Source: Oceanicaulis sp.
GTDB lineage: Bacteria > Pseudomonadota > Alphaproteobacteria > Caulobacterales > Maricaulaceae
Direction: 5' to 3'
NCBI GenBank assembly: GCA_040112665.1
Contig: CP157796.1
Span: forward strand, 2,815,501-2,879,500
Length of the DNA stretch: 64,000 nucleotides
Shown: piece after piece, positions 7,988 through 17,323 of the stretch
Layout: the number at the start of each line of letters is the position of its first letter
Numbering within the stretch: the first letter of the stretch is position 1
Made by a program: the position numbers and the translations under genes
Notes under the pieces: model-generated
Database searches by the model: none
What the model was told of the DNA's origin: nothing
The model's input: the letters and a program-made list of their open reading frames with translations, nothing else

Positions 7988-9570
7988 TCGCGCGCCCGCG
8001 CTTCAACCCGGTCTGGCCGGCCGCGATCGCGGCCCTGATCTGCGCCGCACCGCTTCTGGCGGTCGCGGCGCTCGCCGTTTTCGGGCCCTGGACCGACTAC
8101 ATGGCCCATATCGCGACGACGCGCCTGCCCGCCTATCTGGGCCATAGCGCCGCGGTGATGGTGATCGCGGCGGGCCTCGCCGCGCTCATCGGCGCGCCGC
8201 TGGCCTGGCTGGTCTCGCGCTATGTCTTCCCCGGCCGCGCGGTCTTCGAATGGCTTCTGGCCCTGCCGCTGGCCATGCCCGCCTATGCGGCGGCCTATGC
8301 CTGGTACGACCTCACACAGGCCGCAGGGCCGCTCGGGTTCCTTCCGACCGTGCGCGGGCCTGTCGGCGCGGGCCTGATGTTCGCGCTGACGCTCTACCCG
8401 TATGTCTACCTCCTCGCCCGTGAGGCCTTCGCCGGGCAGAGCGCGGACGCCTATGAAGCCGCCCGCACGCTGGGCGACCAGCCCCGCTCGGCCTTCCTGC
8501 GCGCCGCCCTGCCGCTGGCGCGTCCGGCCATCGCCGCGGGTCTTGCGCTGGTGGTGATGGAGAGCCTCGCGGATTACGGCGCGGTCGTGCATCTGGGCGC
8601 CCCCACCCTGTCTGTCGGCGTGATACGCGCCTGGGCGGGGGAAGGCGCGACCGCCGACGCCGCGCGGCTCGCCATGATCCTCGTGGTGATCGCCTTCGCC
8701 CTCTTCGCCGTCGAACGCGGCCAGCGCCGCCGCGCGCGTCAGAGCGCGCCGTCAGGCAAGCGCCGGCCGCCGCGCCGGGTCCGGCTTTCGGGCATGGGCG
8801 CGTGGCTGGCGGCCCTCGCCTGCGCCGCGCCGATCGCGCTCGGGCTCGTCGTCCCGATGCTGCGCCTCGGCGCGCTGGCGCTCGACGCGCCTGTGGCGCG
8901 CGGGCTGATCGACGCGGCGGGCAACTCGCTTTTCCTCGCCGCGATCTCGGGTCTCGTCGCCGCCGTGCTCGGCTTCGCCGCCGCCTATGCGCTCAGAAGC
9001 GGGCGCAAGCGCGGGATCTTCGCCGCCAGGCTCGCAGGCCTCGGCTACGCCGTGCCGGGCTCCGTCGCGGCGCTGGGCGTGCTGGCGATGTTCGGCGCGA
9101 TGCAGACCGGGCTCGACGCGGCCTGGCGCTCGGCCTTCGGCTCGGTCTTCCCCGCGCTTCTGACCGGCTCGGTCCTGGCGCTGATCTTCGCCTATCAGTC
9201 CCGCTTCGCCGCTGCGGCCATCTCACCCGCGGAAAGCGCGCTCGCCCGGGTCACCCCGACGCTGGACATGGCCGCCAGAACGCTCGGCGCCGGACCGGCC
9301 GCGACCGCTTGGCGCGTGCACCGGCCGCTGGTCAGCTCAGGCGCCATGCTGGCGGGGCTTCTTGTGTTCGTGGAGGTTCTGAAAGAACTTCCCGCGACCA
9401 TGATCCTGCGCCCGTTCAATTTCGAGACCCTCGCGGTCGCCGCCCACAACTACGCCAGCGACGAGCGTCTGGGTCAGGCCGCCCTGCCCGCGCTGCTGAT
9501 CGCACTGATCGCGCTGCCGCCGATGATCTGGATCGCCCGGCGCATCACCGGGCAGGAGGCGACCCGGTGA
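7984..9570 (+). CDS. Ferric-iron ABC transporter permease (fused FbpB type)
   Basis: This 528-residue inner-membrane permease is built from two homologous halves, each with about six helices and an EAA-like loop (EAARTLGDQPRSAFLRAALPLARP in the first half; DMAARTLGAGP in the second). This two-domain layout is usual for FbpB/SfuB iron permeases, where one gene supplies both membrane domains. It starts with GTG at 7984, overlapping the binding-protein stop as GTGA, which suggests translational coupling. It should conduct Fe(III) powered by the downstream ATPase. Confidence 0.9.
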   Translation: MIARPRFNPVWPAAIAALICAAPLLAVAALAVFGPWTDYMAHIATTRLPAYLGHSAAVMVIAAGLAALIGAPLAWLVSRYVFPGRAVFEWLLALPLAMPAYAAAYAWYDLTQAAGPLGFLPTVRGPVGAGLMFALTLYPYVYLLAREAFAGQSADAYEAARTLGDQPRSAFLRAALPLARPAIAAGLALVVMESLADYGAVVHLGAPTLSVGVIRAWAGEGATADAARLAMILVVIAFALFAVERGQRRRARQSAPSGKRRPPRRVRLSGMGAWLAALACAAPIALGLVVPMLRLGALALDAPVARGLIDAAGNSLFLAAISGLVAAVLGFAAAYALRSGRKRGIFAARLAGLGYAVPGSVAALGVLAMFGAMQTGLDAAWRSAFGSVFPALLTGSVLALIFAYQSRFAAAAISPAESALARVTPTLDMAARTLGAGPAATAWRVHRPLVSSGAMLAGLLVFVEVLKELPATMILRPFNFETLAVAAHNYASDERLGQAALPALLIALIALPPMIWIARRITGQEATR

Positions 9571-10619
9571 AGCCGCTCGCGCTCGACGACCGCCGCCTGG
9601 CGGTGGACGGCGCGGTGGTGCGCTTCGCGCCGGGCCGGCCGGCCGTGGACGGGGTGGACCTCACCCTGAAATGCGGCCGCGTGACCGCCCTGCTCGGCCC
9701 GTCGGGCTCGGGCAAGTCCACCCTGCTGCGCGCTATCTCCGGACTCGAAAAGCTCGACGGCGGGGCCATCGCCTTCGCCGGCCGGGCCTGGTCGGGCGAA
9801 GGCGTCCATGTCGCCCCCGAGGAACGCCGCTGCGGGGTGGTGTTTCAGGACTACGCCCTGTTTCCTCACCTCACCGCGCTCGGCAATGTCGCCTTCGGGC
9901 TCAAGGGTGCGCGCAAGGACCGGCATGCCGACGCGCTCGCGCGGCTCGAAGCGGTCGAACTCGGCCACCGCGCGAAAGCCTATCCGCACGAGCTGTCCGG
10001 CGGCGAGCAGCAGCGCGTCGCACTCGCCCGCGCGCTCGCCACGAAGCCTGACGTCATGTTGCTCGACGAGCCCTTTTCAGGACTCGACCGGCGCCTGCGC
10101 GGGTCCTTGCGCGAAACCACGGCCCAGGCCCTGCGAGACAGCGAAGCGGCCACCCTCATCGTCACCCACGACGCCGAGGAGGCGCTGGCCCTCGCCGACC
10201 ATGTCGCGCTGATGAGCGAAGGCCGGATCATCCAGAACGGCCGGCCTGACCGGCTTTATCTCAAGCCCTCCAGCCTCGCCGCGGCGCGCCTGCTCGGCGA
10301 AGTCGAGGTGTTCGAGACCCGCGTCTCCGGCGGCCGCGCCGAGACGCCGCTGGGACGCCTCGACGCCGACGGCGCCGCAGACGGCCCGGCGCTCGTGCTG
10401 CTGCGGCCCGAGGGCGTGACGCTTGGGAACGCCGACGCCGAGGGCGCGCTCGCCACGGTGACCGAACGGCGCGCGGCGGCTGGCTATGCGCGAGTGTTCT
10501 GCCGGCTGGAGACCGGCCGCGTGATCGAAGCGCGCGCCTCGCTCGCCCAGTCCTGGCGGACCGGCGACGCCGCCCGCCTCAGCCTCGACCCGCATTTTGC
10601 GAGCGTGGTGGCGGAGTAA
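9567..10619 (+). CDS. Ferric-iron ABC transporter ATP-binding protein (FbpC type)
   Basis: This 350-residue ABC ATPase has Walker A GPSGSGKST (about residues 44-52), the Q-loop in VVFQDYALFPH, signature LSGGEQQR, Walker B VMLLDEPFSGLD and the H-loop VTHDAEEA. After about residue 240 it carries a C-terminal TOBE-like regulatory domain (LLRPEGVTLG), as in FbpC/PotA-type subunits. The GTG start at 9567 overlaps the permease stop as GTGA. A longer upstream ORF in this frame is only the shadow of the permease gene. Substrate is inferred from the adjacent binding protein. Confidence 0.92.
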   Translation: MKPLALDDRRLAVDGAVVRFAPGRPAVDGVDLTLKCGRVTALLGPSGSGKSTLLRAISGLEKLDGGAIAFAGRAWSGEGVHVAPEERRCGVVFQDYALFPHLTALGNVAFGLKGARKDRHADALARLEAVELGHRAKAYPHELSGGEQQRVALARALATKPDVMLLDEPFSGLDRRLRGSLRETTAQALRDSEAATLIVTHDAEEALALADHVALMSEGRIIQNGRPDRLYLKPSSLAAARLLGEVEVFETRVSGGRAETPLGRLDADGAADGPALVLLRPEGVTLGNADAEGALATVTERRAAAGYARVFCRLETGRVIEARASLAQSWRTGDAARLSLDPHFASVVAE

Positions 10620-10625
10620 CGCGGC

Positions 10626-11822
10626 TCAAGGCGCATCGGCGCGCACCGGCTGAAGATGGTCAGGCCACTCAAAGCCGACCTCGACCGTACGCATCGGCCA
10701 GTCGGAGGTGTCCACCTCCCGAAAACCTGACGCGTCACGGATCGCCAAGAAAGGGGGGCCGTAATCGCGATCTCGCGGGCGTGACCGGCGTGTCTCCCGC
10801 ACGGCGATCATGACGAAACGATCCCGGATTGAGTCGTACCGCGCGCTTCCTGAAATGCCGACCCGTTCAGGATAGGGAGGCGCGCGCATGGCGTCGCTCT
10901 CGATGATCGCCGGCGGCTCGCCGGGCGACGCCGCCCAAAGCGACCAGGGCGGCAGGTCTTGATCCACGACGCCGTAAGCGGTCATCTGGCGCGTGAAACC
11001 GCTGACACCGAGCATGACCTGGCCGTAGGCGCGGCCGTCCGCGCCGATGTTTGTAATCGTAGAGTCCTTCCACGGGGTCACTGGCTCCGACCAGGTCGGC
11101 AGAGGGTCGCCGAAACGCCACCAGGTGTGAAAGAAGGACGGTCGATCCGGCGCCGGTCGATCAGCCAGGGAAGGCGGGTAGTCTAGAACTCCGACGACGC
11201 TTCCGTCAGGCAGTTCGGGTCTCCAGTAACGCAACCACACGCCCGATCCGTCCTCAGCGAAATAGATTTCGCGTATCCGTTCAAAGCCCTGATCGCTCAG
11301 TCGCGTGAACGCGCCGGTTTCAAGGTCATAGGCATAGGGATGCTTCGGAATGGACCGGGACCCGACGCTGAAGTCTGCGACCCCGAACACGAGCGCCGAC
11401 CCGTCCCAGGACAGGCCGGGCGGACCATGATACCGCCCGGGAGCGGATAAGAGCGCTTCGACCTGACCGTCGACGCCGACCACCATCAGGGCGTTCTGGT
11501 CCGAAAACACGTCCGCGGCGCGCCGCCCTGCAGCCGGAACGAGCTGGAAAGCCAACCTTGTCCCGTCCGCACTGATCGCCAGATCGCCGACCTTGCCCAC
11601 GCCCGGTCCCAGATCGAGGCGCAGAATCTCGCGCGCCTCGAGATCAAAGACCTTGACATATCGAACCGGCTCGCCGCTGACAGCGGCGGCGTAATACCGT
11701 CCGTCAGGTGTCAGGGCCGTGCCATGAGTGTTCGTGTGATGCGGCTCCCACGCCGCCCCCGTCGCCTGCGGAGCCAACAAGATCGCCAACGCCAACGCGA
11801 AAATTCCGACGATGACCCGCAT
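10626..11822 (-). CDS. Secreted beta-propeller-like protein of unknown function
   Basis: This 398-residue protein has a Sec signal peptide (hydrophobic core, cleavage near TGAAW around residue 24). The mature part has repeated strand patterns such as TPDGRYYAAAVSG, AISADGTRLAFQL and SWDGSALVFGV, which look like WD40/PD40 (TolB-like) blades. A GGAGGG site precedes the ATG at 11822. Its 3' end lies six bases from the end of the convergent iron-importer operon. Codon use looks slightly less GC-biased than the neighbours, which may point to a more recent arrival. I cannot assign a function; a role as a periplasmic propeller is inference. Confidence 0.75.
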   Translation of the reverse strand: MRVIVGIFALALAILLAPQATGAAWEPHHTNTHGTALTPDGRYYAAAVSGEPVRYVKVFDLEAREILRLDLGPGVGKVGDLAISADGTRLAFQLVPAAGRRAADVFSDQNALMVVGVDGQVEALLSAPGRYHGPPGLSWDGSALVFGVADFSVGSRSIPKHPYAYDLETGAFTRLSDQGFERIREIYFAEDGSGVWLRYWRPELPDGSVVGVLDYPPSLADRPAPDRPSFFHTWWRFGDPLPTWSEPVTPWKDSTITNIGADGRAYGQVMLGVSGFTRQMTAYGVVDQDLPPWSLWAASPGEPPAIIESDAMRAPPYPERVGISGSARYDSIRDRFVMIAVRETRRSRPRDRDYGPPFLAIRDASGFREVDTSDWPMRTVEVGFEWPDHLQPVRADAP

Positions 11823-11935
11823 GCACAGCCCTCCACGCCGCTAATCAGTAAATCAAAGCATGCTGAAATCGCCTTAGGTAAGCAAATCTCTACCGCTTAA
11901 CGGTGTGACCCAATCCGCCGGAGATTGCAATCGAT

Positions 11936-11967
11936 GCGAAAAAGCCCGCACCTTTCGGCGCGGGCTT
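11936..11967 (-). terminator. Rho-independent terminator of the amino-acid dehydrogenase gene
   Basis: Read on the minus strand, an AAGCCCGC/GCGGGCTT hairpin is followed by a T-rich run ending near 11936. It lies about 25 bases after the dehydrogenase stop. The hairpin is near-symmetric and might also act in the other direction. Confidence 0.85.
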
Positions 11968-11991
11968 CTTCATTCAGGGATCAAGCGAGGC

Positions 11992-13053
11992 TTACGCCGC
12001 CGCTTTTTTCTGGTTCGCCGCTTCGGCGATGCGCTGGCGGGCCAGCTCGTCGGCGACGAGGTTGGCGGGCCGGCCTTCGTTTTCAGCGGTGTCCAGGATC
12101 TCGCCCAGCGTGCGCTTGAGGGTGACGAGCTTGCCTTCGACCCATTTCGCGTCGAAGCGCGGGTCGATCTCGCCCATCACGTTGATGATGCCGCCCGCGT
12201 TGATGACGTAGTCGGGCGCATAGAGGATGCCGCGCTTGCGCAGCGCTTCACCCATGTCGCGGGTGAGCAGCTGGTTGTTCGCCGCGCCGGCGACGATCTT
12301 CACCTTCAGCCGGTCGATCGTGTCGGGGTTGATGACCGCACCCAGCGCGCACGGGGTGAACACGTCCGCGTCGACGTCGTAGATCTCGTCGGTCGGCACG
12401 ATGGTCGCGCCGGTCTTTTCCGCCAGCGCCTTCAGCTCGGGCTCGCGGATGTCGGCGAGGAAGAGCTCCGCGCCGGCCTCGGCGAGATGGCCCACGAGGT
12501 ACGAGCCGACATGGCCCGTGGCGCCCTGCACGGCGATCTTCACGCCTGAGAGGTCCGAGCGCGACAGGCCGCGCTCGACGCAGGCCTGGATGCCCAGGAA
12601 CACGCCCTTGGCGGTGACGGGGCTGGGATCGCCGGTGCCGTCGGGCAGGCCGACGACGTGGCGGGTCGTGCGGCGCGCGGCGACCATGTCGTCCGGCGAC
12701 ACGCCCACGTCTTCGGCCGAGATGTACTTGCCGCCCAGCGCTTCCAGCGCACGGCCGAACGCCTCAAACAGCGCCTGGCGGTCGAAATCGCCTTCAGGGC
12801 GCATGATCACGGACTTGCCGCCGCCGATCGGCAGGTCGGCCATCACGTTCTTGTAGCTCATGCCCTGGCTGAGGCGCAGCACGTCGGTCAGCGCTTCGGC
12901 CGAGCTTGCGTATTTCCACATCCGGCAGCCGCCGACGGCCGGGCCGCGCGCGGTGGAGTGCACCGCCAGGATCGCCTTGAGGCCCGTGGCCGGATCGCTG
13001 GCGAAAAGAATGTTCTCGTGGTCGTCGAACGCTTGCTGTTCGAACACGCTCAT
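11992..13053 (-). CDS. Leucine/valine/phenylalanine dehydrogenase family protein
   Basis: This 353-residue Glu/Leu/Phe/Val dehydrogenase would oxidatively deaminate a branched or aromatic amino acid to its 2-oxo acid with NAD. The N-terminal dimerisation and substrate domain has RGPAVGGCRMW and the lysine-rich ADLPIGGGKSVI motif containing the catalytic lysine. The C-terminal Rossmann domain follows, with VINAGGIINV near its end. The nucleotide loop reads GATGHVG rather than the usual GxGxxG of leucine dehydrogenases. The start at 13053 has a GAGGA site. It is transcribed alone, with a terminator downstream. Substrate preference within the family cannot be read from the sequence. Confidence 0.88.
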   Translation of the reverse strand: MSVFEQQAFDDHENILFASDPATGLKAILAVHSTARGPAVGGCRMWKYASSAEALTDVLRLSQGMSYKNVMADLPIGGGKSVIMRPEGDFDRQALFEAFGRALEALGGKYISAEDVGVSPDDMVAARRTTRHVVGLPDGTGDPSPVTAKGVFLGIQACVERGLSRSDLSGVKIAVQGATGHVGSYLVGHLAEAGAELFLADIREPELKALAEKTGATIVPTDEIYDVDADVFTPCALGAVINPDTIDRLKVKIVAGAANNQLLTRDMGEALRKRGILYAPDYVINAGGIINVMGEIDPRFDAKWVEGKLVTLKRTLGEILDTAENEGRPANLVADELARQRIAEAANQKKAAA

Positions 13054-13226
13054 GGGCGGGGAGTCCTCTGATGCGAGCTATGTCTCAGGCCTGTCCTTCG
13101 CGGAGCGCCGCCTTATCGGGCGGTCGTCGTCTTACGCGAGGGAGCGCGTTCCGTTCGAACGCGGGGGCGGTCTACCCTCGCGCCGGGCCTCAGGCAAGTG
13201 TAAGTATTTGTTTGAATTTTGTCCGG

Positions 13227-13823
13227 TCAAATCTCGCCCGCGAGGATGCTGCGGATGCGGCGGCGCAGCTCCGGCAAAACATCGTTCTCAAACCACGGGT
13301 TACGTTTGAGCCATGCATTATTGCGCCAGCTCGGATGCGGCAGCGCAGCATGATCAGGCCAGAAATCTCGCCAGCGCAAAACGGTCTTTGTGAGGGTCTT
13401 TTCAGCCTTGTCTCCCAGATGCCAGCGCTGCGCGTAGGCGCCGATCAGCAAGGTGAGTCTGACGTTGGGGAGCGCGGCGTCGGCCCGGTCCTGCCATAGC
13501 GGCGCGCACTCCTTGCGCGGCGGCCGGTCCCCGCCCTTGGCGTCGAGCCCGGGAAAGCAGAAGCCCATCGGCGTGATCGCCACCGTGTCCTCGTCGTAGA
13601 ACTCCGCCTCGCTCATCCCCAGCCAGTCGCGCAGCCGCACGCCGGACGGGTCCATGAAGGGCGTGTCCTTGCCGTGTGCGCGCGTGCCGGGCGCCTGGCT
13701 TATGATGCGGATGCGGCTCTTAGTGGTCCCGCGCACGATCGGGCGCACCGGGTGACCCAGATAGGGCGCGCAGACCCGGCAGGCCCGCGCTGCGGTCTTG
13801 AACGCGTCGAAGCTCTCAGCCAT
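13227..13823 (-). CDS. Uracil-DNA glycosylase superfamily protein (COG1573-like)
   Basis: This 198-residue protein resembles the uracil-DNA glycosylase superfamily, which removes deaminated bases. The SQAPGTRAHGKDTPF segment matches the active-site water-activating loop and LPHPSW near the end matches the second motif. Four cysteines (15, 18, 89, 106) have the spacing used for the [4Fe-4S] cluster in family 4 enzymes; ligand assignment is inference. I chose the ATG at 13823 (MAESFDAF); an ATG seven codons upstream is possible. Both overlap the 3' end of the DUF3253 gene, so the two are probably cotranscribed. Confidence 0.85.
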   Translation of the reverse strand: MAESFDAFKTAARACRVCAPYLGHPVRPIVRGTTKSRIRIISQAPGTRAHGKDTPFMDPSGVRLRDWLGMSEAEFYDEDTVAITPMGFCFPGLDAKGGDRPPRKECAPLWQDRADAALPNVRLTLLIGAYAQRWHLGDKAEKTLTKTVLRWRDFWPDHAALPHPSWRNNAWLKRNPWFENDVLPELRRRIRSILAGEI

Positions 13824-14091
13824 CGCTCGTGTCAGGGCTCGCATCTGTCCGCGGCAGCGACAGACGGTAAACGCCCTTGAAGCTTTCGGGATCGACCGGC
13901 TTGCCTTTTCTCAGGATCGAGATGCGTCCCTGACGGGCGAGATGGACCGCCGCGCTGCGCACATGGCGCATGTGCTGGTTCCAGTTCTCGCCGAACGCTT
14001 CGCGCGCGGCTTCGGAGGGGCAGATCGACTTGTCCGCCCCTCGCGCTTCGACCAGCGACAGAATCGCGGCTTCGATACGGTCTTCGCTCAT
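13816..14091 (-). CDS. DUF3253-family small protein
   Basis: This 91-residue protein has the helical pattern of DUF3253: an N-terminal helix ending in LVEARG, the KSICPSEAAREAFG motif, then a winged-helix-like segment (VRSAAVHLARQGRISILRKGKPVDPE) closing with GVYRLSLP. It looks like a small winged-helix fold, but no DNA-binding role is established for the family as far as I know. It overlaps the downstream glycosylase gene by eight bases and diverges from the acyltransferase across 23 bases, which leaves little room for promoters. Confidence 0.82.
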   Translation of the reverse strand: MSEDRIEAAILSLVEARGADKSICPSEAAREAFGENWNQHMRHVRSAAVHLARQGRISILRKGKPVDPESFKGVYRLSLPRTDASPDTSDG

Positions 14092-14114
14092 GAGCCGACG
14101 AGATACGCCCTTCC

Positions 14115-14837
14115 ATGCGCCGTGACCACCGCCCGTACTGGATGCACGCCGCCTGGGAGCGGTTCGAAAACGTTTGGGCGCAGCGATTCCTCGCGCCGCA
14201 TTTTGAGACCCTCGGGCCCCACGCGAAGATCGTGCGGCCCTGGAATGTCGAGGTGTTCGGCCCGAACGTGCATGCCGGAAAGGCGATCCACGTCGTCAGC
14301 CGGCGCGACCAGCCGGTCAGCTTCACCGTCTGGTCGCCCAAGGACGCGCCGGGAGAAATCCGCATCGGCAATTGCTGCTTCTTTGCAGGCGGGGTGCGCA
14401 TCCTGGCCGCGAAGTCGATCACGATCGGCGACGGCGCGCTGCTGGCGAAATCGGTGACCATCACCGATTCCGACTGGCACGGACTTTACGACCGGATCGA
14501 TCCCCGGCCCGAAGCCAGACCCGTCGTCATCGGCCGAAACGTCTGGCTCGGCGACGGCGCCTTCGTCTCCAAGGGCGTCACGATCGGCGACAACGCGGTG
14601 ATCGGCGCGCGCAGCGTGGTCACCAAGGACATCCCCGCCAACACCGTCGCCGCCGGCGCCCCCGCCCGTCCGGTCAAGGCGCTCGATCCCGACGGCCCCT
14701 TCAAGACGCGCATGGAGATGATGGGCGACCCCGAGGGCCTGGACGCCTTCATGGAAGCCGCCTACGCCGAGGCGCTCGAAGGCAACTCCACACTGGGCTG
14801 GCTAAGGACCAAGCTCTTTCCGCGGCGGACGGATTAG
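14115..14837 (+). CDS. Hexapeptide-repeat acyltransferase (LbH family)
   Basis: This 240-residue protein carries left-handed beta-helix hexapeptide repeats (for example IGRNVWLGDGAFVSKGVTIG then DNAVIGARSVV) from about residue 85 to 200. It has the late TVAAGAPARPVK motif typical of maltose/galactoside-O-acetyltransferase-like enzymes. The IGDGALLAKSVTITDSDWH segment supplies the probable catalytic histidine. An N-terminal helical region (MRRDHRPYWMHAAWERF) precedes the helix. The acceptor sugar or lipid is unknown. It ends at the palindromic intergenic element. Confidence 0.85.
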   Translation: MRRDHRPYWMHAAWERFENVWAQRFLAPHFETLGPHAKIVRPWNVEVFGPNVHAGKAIHVVSRRDQPVSFTVWSPKDAPGEIRIGNCCFFAGGVRILAAKSITIGDGALLAKSVTITDSDWHGLYDRIDPRPEARPVVIGRNVWLGDGAFVSKGVTIGDNAVIGARSVVTKDIPANTVAAGAPARPVKALDPDGPFKTRMEMMGDPEGLDAFMEAAYAEALEGNSTLGWLRTKLFPRRTD

Positions 14838-14843
14838 CTTTTT

Positions 14844-14970
14844 GAATTCCCGGACAAGGCCGGACTTGATCCGGCTGCATATCCGGGACCTTGTTCAGGT
14901 GGCGGCGCCTTGACCGGGTGAAGGTCCCGGCCCTCCCCCCGGATCAGGTCCGGGGTCCGGCCGGGAATTC
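14844..14970. repeat. Imperfect long palindrome between convergent genes
   Basis: The 143-base gap between two convergent genes is bounded by inverted GAATTCCCGG ... CCGGGAATTC arms. Both arms contain a GATCCGG / CCGGATC element and extended similarity over about 30 bases. The centre holds further CCGG-rich inverted pieces. It could fold as a large hairpin and serve as a bidirectional terminator. No ORF is present. Confidence 0.75.
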
Positions 14971-14980
14971 ACGGTGCGCT

Positions 14981-15505
14981 TCAGCCAAACAGCGCGTCGA
15001 TGCCCGCCTGCGCAGCGGCCTGATCGTCGACGTCCTCGCCTTCGATCCGGCCGTTCACTGCGGCCCGGGCCGCGGCGAGCAGCGGTTCGATCTCTGCGCC
15101 CGCCATCGCGGCCGCTTCGGCGTGGCGGCCCTCGCGGACGAGGTCCTGCGCCTCGGTCATGGCCTGATCGAGCGCTGCGACGACCGTCTCGAAATGCGCT
15201 TTCAGCGCGCGGGGCGCGGCGGCGTAGGCGGCGATCACCACCTCGCGGCCCGCGTAGTTCGTCCGCTCGAAATGCTCGGCGTAGCCGGCCGGGCGCCAGG
15301 CGAGCACGTCCTCGGCCATGTCGGGCATGGCCTCGAGCATTTCGAGCGCCATCACCGCTTCGTTGAAATGGTTGAGGTAATCGGTCGCAAGCCCGGATTC
15401 GGGGTGCACGTTGGCCCGCGCCAACGCTTCGGCGCAGAGCGCGCCCTCGCCCAAAGTGTCGCCGGTCACGATCATCGCGCCTGTCTTCAAAGCTGCAACC
15501 GCCAT
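14981..15505 (-). CDS. Hypothetical cytoplasmic protein downstream of metG
   Basis: This 174-residue acidic, mainly helical protein has no signal peptide or membrane span. It begins 27 bases after metG on the same strand and is probably cotranscribed. Notable segments are LATDYLNHFNEAVMALEMLEAMPDM and a central GYAEHFERTNYAGREVVI. Position and codon use support a real gene. I do not recognise the family. A second in-frame ATG eleven residues in is an alternative start. Confidence 0.75.
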   Translation of the reverse strand: MAVAALKTGAMIVTGDTLGEGALCAEALARANVHPESGLATDYLNHFNEAVMALEMLEAMPDMAEDVLAWRPAGYAEHFERTNYAGREVVIAAYAAAPRALKAHFETVVAALDQAMTEAQDLVREGRHAEAAAMAGAEIEPLLAAARAAVNGRIEGEDVDDQAAAQAGIDALFG

Positions 15506-15532
15506 TGATGGCGGCTCAGGCTTTACGAAGCG

Positions 15533-17251
15533 CTAACTGTTCTCCGGCGCGCCGCCGAAGCGTTCGGTCCATTCGGCGACCTGATCGTCCTCGATCTTCT
15601 TGAACAGGACGTCGGGCACCGAAAATTCGAGCCCGCGCGGCAGGGCGTCGAGCAGGACGTTCGCCGGACCGGACGGCCAGGCGCGCTTGTCGACAGGCAC
15701 GCCCACCGCGTCGAGGATCTTCGCTGCGGTCTCGGGAATGACGGGCTGGGCGACGATCGCCGCGATCACGGCGAGATTGATCCCGACGCGGACACCAAGG
15801 GCGGCGGCTTCGGGGTCGGTCTTGAACTTCGTCCAGGGTTCGGCGCGAGTGAGATATTCGTTGCCCGCCGCCCAGAGCGCGCGGGTCTCCGCACCGGCCT
15901 TCCTGAACTCCATCGCCTCGTAGTGTTCGGCGATCGCTTTCAGGCGCGTTTCGAGTTCGGCCTCCAGCCAGGCTTCAGCCTCGCCGGGCTCGCCGCCGTC
16001 GGGGATTTTCCCCTCGAAGCGGGAGCTGGCGAACTTCAGGATCCGGTTGACGAAATTGCCCAGCACGTTGGCCAGATCGGTGTTGATCGAGGACTGGAAG
16101 TGCTCCCAGGTGAACTGCGCGTCCGCGCCCTCGGGCGCGTAGGCGGTCAGGTACCAGCGCCAGTAATCGGCCGGCAGAAGCTCCAGCGCCTGGTCCATGA
16201 AGACGCCGCGCTTGTTGGAGGTGGAGAACTTGCCGCCATACCAGTTCAGCCAGTTAAAGGCCTTCAGCCGGTCGACCGTCTTCCAGGGCTCTTCAGAGCC
16301 CAGGATCGTCGCCGGGAAGCTGACCGTGTGGAAGGCCACATTGTCCTTGCCCATGAACTGCACATAGGAGACGTCGCCTGCGCCCTTGTCGGTGCGCCAC
16401 CAGCTTTCCCAGTCCCCCCCGGTCTTCTCCGCCCACTCCGCAGTGGCGGAGATGTAGCCGATCGGCGCGTCGAACCAGACATAGAAGACCTTGTCTTCGA
16501 AGCCTTCGCGCGGCGCGCCGTCTTTGGTGACCGGCACGCCCCAGCTGAGGTCGCGGGTGATGGTGCGGTCGCGCAAGCCTTCGTCGAGCCATTTATAGGC
16601 GATGGATTTCGCCAGCGCCGGCCAGCCTTTCGCGGCGTCCACCCAGGCGCGCAGCCGGTCTTCCATCTCGCTTTGGCGCAGCTGCAGATGGCGCGTGTCG
16701 CGCACTTCGAGGTCGCGCGAGCCCGACACCGCCGAATACGGCTCGATCAGATCGACCGGGTCGAGCAGCTTGCCGCAATTGTCGCACTGGTCGCCGCGGG
16801 CCTTCTCATAGCCGCAGTTCGGACAGGTCCCCTCGACATAGCGGTCGGGCAGGAAGCGGCCGTCGGCCCTGGAATAGACCTGCTTTTCGACGACCTCGGC
16901 GATCAGGCCGTTCGTTTCCAGAACCTCTGCGAAATGCTGGGTCAGGCGCTTGTTGTGATCCGAGCTGGTGCGGCCGAAATGGTCCCAGGCCAGATTGAAC
17001 TGCTCGCCCAGGCTCTTCTGGATCTCGTGCTGTTCGTCGCAATAGGTTTTCACGTCCTGACCGGCCGCCGCAGCGGCGAGTTCGGCGGGCGTGCCGTGCT
17101 CGTCGGTCGCGCAGATCGCCAGCACCTCGTGGCCGCGCAGCCGCTGGAAGCGCGCATAGACGTCGGCGGGCAGCATCGACCCGGCCAGATTGCCCAGATG
17201 CTTGACGCCGTTGATGTAGGGAAGCGCGCTGGTGACGAGGATGCGGGCCAT
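15533..17251 (-). CDS. metG: Methionyl-tRNA synthetase
   Basis: This 572-residue class I synthetase charges tRNA-Met. The HIGH-equivalent motif is in [11 protein letters not shown] near the N-terminus. Two CxxC pairs (CPNC and CDNC) form the connective-peptide zinc knuckle. The KMSKS-equivalent loop reads KFSTSNKRG, a variant seen in the 4-cysteine MetRS group. An anticodon-binding helical domain follows. There is no C-terminal EMAP/Trbp111-like extension, consistent with this shorter form. Confidence 0.95.
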   Translation of the reverse strand: MARILVTSALPYINGVKHLGNLAGSMLPADVYARFQRLRGHEVLAICATDEHGTPAELAAAAAGQDVKTYCDEQHEIQKSLGEQFNLAWDHFGRTSSDHNKRLTQHFAEVLETNGLIAEVVEKQVYSRADGRFLPDRYVEGTCPNCGYEKARGDQCDNCGKLLDPVDLIEPYSAVSGSRDLEVRDTRHLQLRQSEMEDRLRAWVDAAKGWPALAKSIAYKWLDEGLRDRTITRDLSWGVPVTKDGAPREGFEDKVFYVWFDAPIGYISATAEWAEKTGGDWESWWRTDKGAGDVSYVQFMGKDNVAFHTVSFPATILGSEEPWKTVDRLKAFNWLNWYGGKFSTSNKRGVFMDQALELLPADYWRWYLTAYAPEGADAQFTWEHFQSSINTDLANVLGNFVNRILKFASSRFEGKIPDGGEPGEAEAWLEAELETRLKAIAEHYEAMEFRKAGAETRALWAAGNEYLTRAEPWTKFKTDPEAAALGVRVGINLAVIAAIVAQPVIPETAAKILDAVGVPVDKRAWPSGPANVLLDALPRGLEFSVPDVLFKKIEDDQVAEWTERFGGAPENS

Positions 17252-17323
17252 TGAAATTACCTTGGTGAGCGTTGCGCGCCGTAGATAGCCGCCTCCGGGC
17301 GTGAGGGGAACCGCGCGCCGCGC

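Noticed and set aside
8802..9566. A long N-terminal extension of the FbpC ATPase
   Set aside because: It is the shadow frame of the permease gene, rich in Arg/Ala, and the GTGA overlap marks the start at 9567.
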